From contig WIUZ02000005.1 of assembly GCA_015956445.1 (NCBI GenBank), forward strand, positions 2,356,001 to 2,420,000: 64,000 bases of DNA. Reading direction: 5' to 3'. The translations under genes and the position numbers were made by a program. Position 1 is the stretch's first letter. Each line of letters opens with the position of its first letter. The notes beneath the pieces were generated by a model. It was given only the letters and a program-made list of their open reading frames with translations, was not told where the DNA came from and searched no databases. This document shows, in pieces, positions 58,718-64,000 of this stretch. The DNA comes from Thelephora terrestris (taxonomy: Eukaryota; Basidiomycota; Agaricomycetes; Thelephorales; Thelephoraceae).

Positions 58718-61700
58718 GATATCAGAGTTCGTGGCTGCTGCCTTGGATCGCTCTTGTGGGCCGGGGTGATGTCAGCTGAAGATTCCGATCCCGAACGTCC
58801 CGACTCCCGAGGCAATCCGTTAGATGCGTGCGATTTACTTATGTAATCTGATCAAACCGCACTACCCGCCCCAGCGGACGCTTTTTTTTTCTTCAGAACA
58901 ATCATGGGGACACCAAAGTTCGGACTTGGTGGACGTCTAAAACCTCTCGTCCGCGTTCCAGTCCCCTAGAACGCCGCGTTTTTTTCTCGGTGGTTTACGC
59001 CTTCGCCCTTTGGGACCTGAGCTTCCTCCGTATTGTGAACTAATCCTGGGTTGGCCGATCTGGAGGCTTTCGCTCTTTTTGGGCTGAGAGGCCCATGACT
59101 GACGTTCAGTCGGGGTTGGAAGGAGGGCTCGCGCGGTTCTAGGCGAGGAGAACCTACATATATCTATACCACTGGTCTGTTTTCCGTTAGCCTCTCCTTG
59201 CAAAAAAAAATCTATTGCCCATCAACGAGAGTCGGTTTTTCACCCCCAACTCAGAATCAGATAAAAAAATTGGGACGACATTCACCGCATCGCGCCCACT
59301 GATCTGTGCCACGCCAGCCTTGTTTGGCCCATGCCTCCCGATGCCGCTCAGCTATCAACCGAGTCCCAGAGGACGCCGGGCGCTGATGGAAAATGTTCCT
59401 TCTAGCTTGGGTCGACCCTAGGACGCCGGAGGTTTCTCAACGTTGCAGTCAAATACAATAAATTCCCTCTTGTTCCAGCAGCTCTCAGCGCTGAACCTTC
59501 TCTGCAGTTTTACGGCTACTTGTCCACGAGGCAGAACCATTCACCCTATCAAGTGCCCAACCCATTCCTCCCCTGCCCTCAGACACGTATCTGCATCCCT
59601 ACCCGGCAACGCACGGCAATGGGGGTTCACGCGTGTCTACTCGCGTCCTCCTGGTCCATCATTTCCGAAATACCCTATCACAATTGGGCTAGCGGGACAA
59701 CGCAGACCAATTCGGAGTCCAAATTCGCTGATATCTGATCCTAGGCGGACTGTGTGTTTTCAGGGTGTCGTCCCTTGGAACCGACCAATGCATCACGCCT
59801 CGTTCGCTGTCACAACTGAGAGGCGTCTGTCGGCTATGCGGCCCTGGAACGACCAGTCATTTTCGCAATCCTGCTGTGGGCGTATCGCAATCGTTTGTGA
59901 AAAATTGAGACCATGCTCTTTCTTTGGATCTCACTCACGACGTCTGCTGCAATGGCTTTCCAAAATCTCTCTTCAGCTGGAACTCGGGGTTTGCGTGGCA
60001 TTCTAGACCGGCATCTATCCGATAAGATGTCATCCTTTGGCATTCTCCATTGTTTGGCAGAATTTGGATGGGACGAGTGAATTCGCTCCCCAAAAGCGAT
60101 CTATGTGAGTTCCATGTAACCCTGATATCCGATCTCCTGCCGCTGGAAACGACTCTCTGAACTGAGCGAACATCCGAACGTCCACTCATCGCCCTCCGAG
60201 ATCGATTGTGCTTCCGCTGTTCGTTCCCCATAGTCCATTACGCCTCTGAACATTGGACGCCCCCCTTATATGGCTTGTCGCGTGTGGCCACTTGCATTAA
60301 TGCCTCTGCGACTTCCGTCCTCACACGTCCTGATCGTCGTGTGCGATTATATCTGTTGCTTGATCTTACCACTGGCTTGGCGCGGCACGTTGCCCAAAGG
60401 CAGTCCCTGTTCAACCTCAAACAACAGAGTCGTATAATTCCATGGGCGACTGTGGCGATAAAACCTCCTGTTCCGACTTCGTCGGCGGTATTTGTATTCC
60501 GAAGAGTACAGGACTGACGTGTTTCCGTTCGGGTATAAGGTTGGGGACACCCTCGCATCTTCGCCTGGTTCTGGTTCGTGTTCTCCTGATCAAGAGGCAG
60601 TGTGTAGACCGCTCATGGATGTTGGTCAACCCTGTCAAATAAATTAGGATCGATAGCGTGCCCCACCATCTGCATGGGAAGAAGCTGCGAGCGACTGGAA
60701 CTTCACTCAACGACCATTCGAAGCTCTGCGAACGCAGTGTTCGAGCAACTCTGCGTACTGGAATCCGAGGATTGGATCTCCCATCGTCCAAACGGACAAA
60801 GTTTCATCACCACAATAACCCCGCCCTCACAACTGCAGAACCCCTCAGGCCTCAGCTCTTGTGCAACCCCGCATCACACGTTTTCCACCACACAAAACCT
60901 CTTGGTTCCCAATGCAGTCACGACCTGGAATGTTGATCGGTGTGCCACTCCTCGACAAAAGCGCGAGGATGCGGCGCTCGATGAATCCATGCCCCACATT
61001 GGGTCGTCGGCGAGCACCGAAGTTTAGCATTCCGTCCCTTGCTTGGGCCGCTATCTGGCCCCAGAATCGGGCACACTCCAGATGGATGGCTATCCATACT
61101 TGTGAGATCGCCTCTCACATTATCACGTTGCCGCCTTCAGTCGTTGCTTGTTGCTTGTTCCAACTTCCGATCACTTTCCTCTCGAGTTCTCTGCCACGAC
61201 GGATATTCTTCACGGCAACAATCGCACCAAGTTTTGGATTGGGAACGTGCTCGAGCAATGCACAGAGTTTCCGCAGATCCCTCTGGTTTCGCTCAGTCAA
61301 TTCTACCCTTCTACATGCGCGTAGAAAAGAGAGCGTTGCGTATGTAACAGCGTACGGCTTAGATAAAATATCACCGGTTTTTCGTCGGTGAACATTTGAA
61401 CGTCCATCAGAAACACTTGTGAATGGTCCCAAAGCGAAAAGATGCCTTGTCCCGTACATGCATCATTCAATCGATTTTTTTTCCATTTCTGAACGGCCTC
61501 GACCGCGGAATTTTGGCACAGGTTCGAGGAACTCACCCTAGGGCCAGTGCCTCAGAACGTAAATTAGATCTCGAAATTTTTGTTTGTTATCTCCTGCGCG
61601 TCCACACCGGATGGGATGTTTCGTCAGTTTCGCACCGTGACGTTGACGTCGATCCCAAACCGGGTTTGGGCTGGGATATACCACTCCGGCATCCACGGCT

Positions 61701-61806
61701 CACATTCACTGGAAATGGCCTAAATCGATCTCGTCCCGTCCTTCCCCACCATCTACTCCTCCCTAGCTCTCATCACTTGCGACGATATTCTACACCGTCA
61801 ACGAAC
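58718..61806. other. 3.1 kb region with no recognisable gene
   Basis: Frames up to 187 codons exist on both strands (for example 59443-60006 plus and 61115-61459 minus), but none has domain-like motifs, and neighbouring frames cannot be linked by splice sites into a known protein. Composition is Ser/Pro/Arg/Cys-rich in every frame, typical of non-coding DNA. A pyrimidine-rich stretch before 61800 is probably the promoter of the next gene. Confidence 0.5.
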
Positions 61807-63796
61807 ATGTCGAACACAAGCACAACCGTCTCATCCTCAAACTCGCCAGACGCGTATCCCCCAATCGAGCCCTACGATACTGGAATGCTTGAAGTGTCTC
61901 CGTTGCACACACTCTAGTGAGTAGTTTGGATTTCATGTGTGCGCTTTGTCTTAGCAGAGAGGGTCGTCCGTTCGCCGCTTACCCTTGCTGAGATCTATGG
62001 CACACGAGGATCTCATATCGAACCCTTCCTTTGCGTTTGTTAGCTACGAACAGAGTGGGAACAAGGACGGCAATCCAGGTAAGTCCACGAGGAACCTCAC
62101 CCGTCTTTAGAAGTCTGACTCCGACCACGCCCCTGACAGTCGTCTTCCTTCACGGTTAGCCGTCTCTCTCGCGGGTGTGTTGCAAGCGGTTCATCATCGC
62201 GATTCCTCGTGTGCTAGGTGGGCCGGGAGGCGGAACCGATCCGAAGGACAGGTGCTTCTTCAACCCGCAGAAGTATAGGATCGTCCTCTTCGATCAGCGT
62301 GGATCGGGGAAATCAACTCCGTACGTCCATACGCAGTTCAGACCTCCGCATCGCAACTCCCGAAACTGATCGCGTCCCCCTGCTCAGGAGCGCCTGCATT
62401 GAGGAAAACACCACTTGGGACCTGGTGAGGTACGACTTTATTCACGGTATCTGCGACCGAGTCCGATGAATTAAATCCCCACAACCAGGGACACAGAAAA
62501 GATTCGAGAACATCTCGGTATTGAGAAGTGGCATGTGTTTGGAGGCTCCTGGGTGAGCCTCAGGCGAGAGATTGTTTGTCTTATTTCCCAAGCTGACGAT
62601 GTCAAAAGGGCTCCACGCTCTCCTTAACCTACGCCCAGGTTCGGACCTGCATTTACCTGGCTATATGCGCACGATCTAATTCCTTTTAGTCACACCCTGA
62701 TCGCGTAAAATCACTTGTTCTTCGGTAAGAATCGCATACCTAAACTGAGGCTCGGAAATCTCAACTATTCGGAAGTGGAATTTTCACGCTCCGTGAGAGG
62801 TATGTGACTGCTTGCGAGCGATTTACCAAGCCTGACCACTCATTCGATAGCGAACTCCGATTCTTCTATCAAGAAGGGGCATCCTTCATCTTCCCTGACG
62901 CATGGTAGGGAATCTCTTCAGCTTCGTCAGGTAGGCTGGGCGTTGAACCGGAACAGGGAGGACTACCTCGAACCAATTCCCGAGACTGAGAGGGGCGACT
63001 TGATCCTCGCGTATCACGCTCAGCTCAACTGCGCAGACGATGAGACAAGGGGGAACGCCGCCAGGGCGTGGTCGCGATGGGAGTGAGTACTCAATCTCCT
63101 GGGACAGGAGGACTATCTCGTTGAATTTTGTACTTTGTAGGATGGCAACTTCGAAACTGTTTGTCGACCCTGCTCACTTAGCAAAGGCAGAAAAAGATGA
63201 TTGGGCAACGTGCGCCTTTCTCGTCGCTTCTCGAACCCTTAGCAAACTGACATCCGATGTCACTCTCAGTGCGTTTGCCAAGATAGAGAACCACTATTTC
63301 ATCAACAAAGTGCGTGTCCACAATGTCATATAGGCAGCATCAGAAGTTTATCATCAAAACCCAGGGATTCATGCGTGAAGGGCAGCTCTTGGAGAAACAG
63401 GAGATCGATAAGATGTATGCCGCAACCTTTTAGAGCCGGTGGCGTCTTAGAAGATCGGACGCTAACGTTAACCTGTGACCACGACAGTCGACATATCCCT
63501 TGTGTCGTTGTCCAGGGTAGATACGACGTCGTGTGTCCGGTGGGTTTTCCTAGGTCACCCTACCTCTTCGTCCTTTTTTTACAAGGGGATCGATCGAATC
63601 ACAGATAAAGACTGCTTGGGATTTGAAGACGGCCTGGCCGGAGATAGAGCTCCATGTTGTGCCTGATGCAGGGCACTCCGCCAGGGAGGTTGGAACTTCG
63701 AAGTTGCTCATCAAGGTCAGTCGTTCCTTCTCTTGCCCCTTGGTTGGAACTGACAGGTGAACGTAGGCTACAGACAGGTTTGCAGACCTGAAGTGA
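61807..63796 (+). CDS. Proline iminopeptidase (peptidase family S33)
   Basis: Removes N-terminal proline from peptides, as an alpha/beta hydrolase. Seventeen exons (61807-61916, 62044-62078, 62140-62154, 62218-62320, 62388-62429, 62489-62552, 62609-62638, 62690-62724, 62776-62799, 62851-62904, 62957-63082, 63141-63209, 63270-63309, 63366-63415, 63488-63539, 63605-63715, 63767-63796) total 990 nt, 329 aa. The oxyanion-hole HGGPGGG is near residue 53, then RIVLFDQRGSGKSTP, then the nucleophile serine in FGGSWGSTLS (about 122). Cap-domain residues are in ENHYFINKGFMREGQL. The catalytic Asp is in VVQGRYDVVCP and the His in VVPDAGHSA. Length matches the bacterial-type single-chain enzyme. No signal peptide, so cytosolic. 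The average exon is under 60 nt, including one of 15 nt. Confidence 0.93.
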
Positions 63797-64000
63797 AGCA
63801 ATAGAGACCCGTATTCCACAAAAGCGTAGAATGACAATGTTATTGTATCGATTCAAAGAGCCGGGTGAAGCATTCGCTGGGCCCTGTCCACGGGAGGGAA
63901 AATGTATAGGTACCTTACGAAAGGACTATTTGTAAATCCGAGTTTGGGCCCACACGGGTGAATTGATGTCGGTGAAAATTAGTTGAGCGCATGCTCACTG
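63797..64000. other. 3' flank of the proline iminopeptidase gene
   Basis: About 200 bp after the stop codon; nothing recognised. Confidence 0.5.

Noticed and set aside
59443-60006. A 187-codon plus-strand frame
   Set aside because: No domain-like pattern, no splice-linked neighbours, and an overlapping frame on the same strand of similar quality.
1-64000. CRISPR arrays, operons, ribosome-binding sites
   Set aside because: The sequence is eukaryotic by its intron structure; no regularly spaced direct repeats of CRISPR type were seen.

Overview
The window looks like a contig from a basidiomycete fungus, most likely an Agaricomycete. Almost every gene is broken by short introns of 47-76 nt with GT-AG ends. 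Both fatty acid synthase halves are fused into one polypeptide, an arrangement known from basidiomycetes. Two families expanded in mushrooms, a DUF6534-type membrane protein and a FunK/PKL-like kinase, are also present. I built spliced models by hand from conserved protein motifs and checked that exon phases add up to an open frame. For most genes the total coding length is a whole number of codons, which is good internal support.

Layout. 1-3.5 kb: the 5' part of an AVT3/4-like vacuolar amino acid transporter (minus strand, running off the left edge) and a divergent NMN adenylyltransferase-like gene. 3.6-16.2 kb: a single 17-exon FAS gene (about 3910 aa) carrying every beta and alpha domain. 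16.5-21.5 kb: a Gtr2/RagC GTPase divergent from a VTC4-type polyphosphate polymerase. 22-26 kb: a P58IPK/DNAJC3-like ER co-chaperone and a mucin-like single-pass membrane protein. 26.3-32.3 kb: a 30-exon paladin-like protein with three phosphatase repeats. 32.6-35.8 kb: an uncharacterised small gene and a glycosyltransferase-like gene. 36.5-38.6 kb: a kinase-like fragment overlapping an isoprenylcysteine methyltransferase. 39.4-41.5 kb: a DUF6534-like gene that may be decaying. 42.4-45 kb: a DNAJC8/Spf31-like J protein divergent from a Ca3427/THI5-like binding protein. 46.4-47.9 kb: an F-box protein. 49.7-54.3 kb: a vacuolar/plasma-membrane Ca2+-ATPase. 56.3-58.7 kb: PEX11 with two oversized introns. 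61.8-63.8 kb: a 17-exon proline iminopeptidase.

The genes are ordinary chromosomal housekeeping genes rather than a biosynthetic or defence cluster. Four of them act at or around the vacuole (AVT3-like transporter, Gtr2, VTC4, Ca2+-ATPase). That co-location is suggestive only. I found no CRISPR array, rRNA, convincing tRNA, or intact transposon. The most unusual points are structural: microexons of 8-15 nt, several GC-AG introns, a catalytic cysteine codon split by an intron, a kinase fragment overlapping its neighbour, and outlier introns in PEX11.
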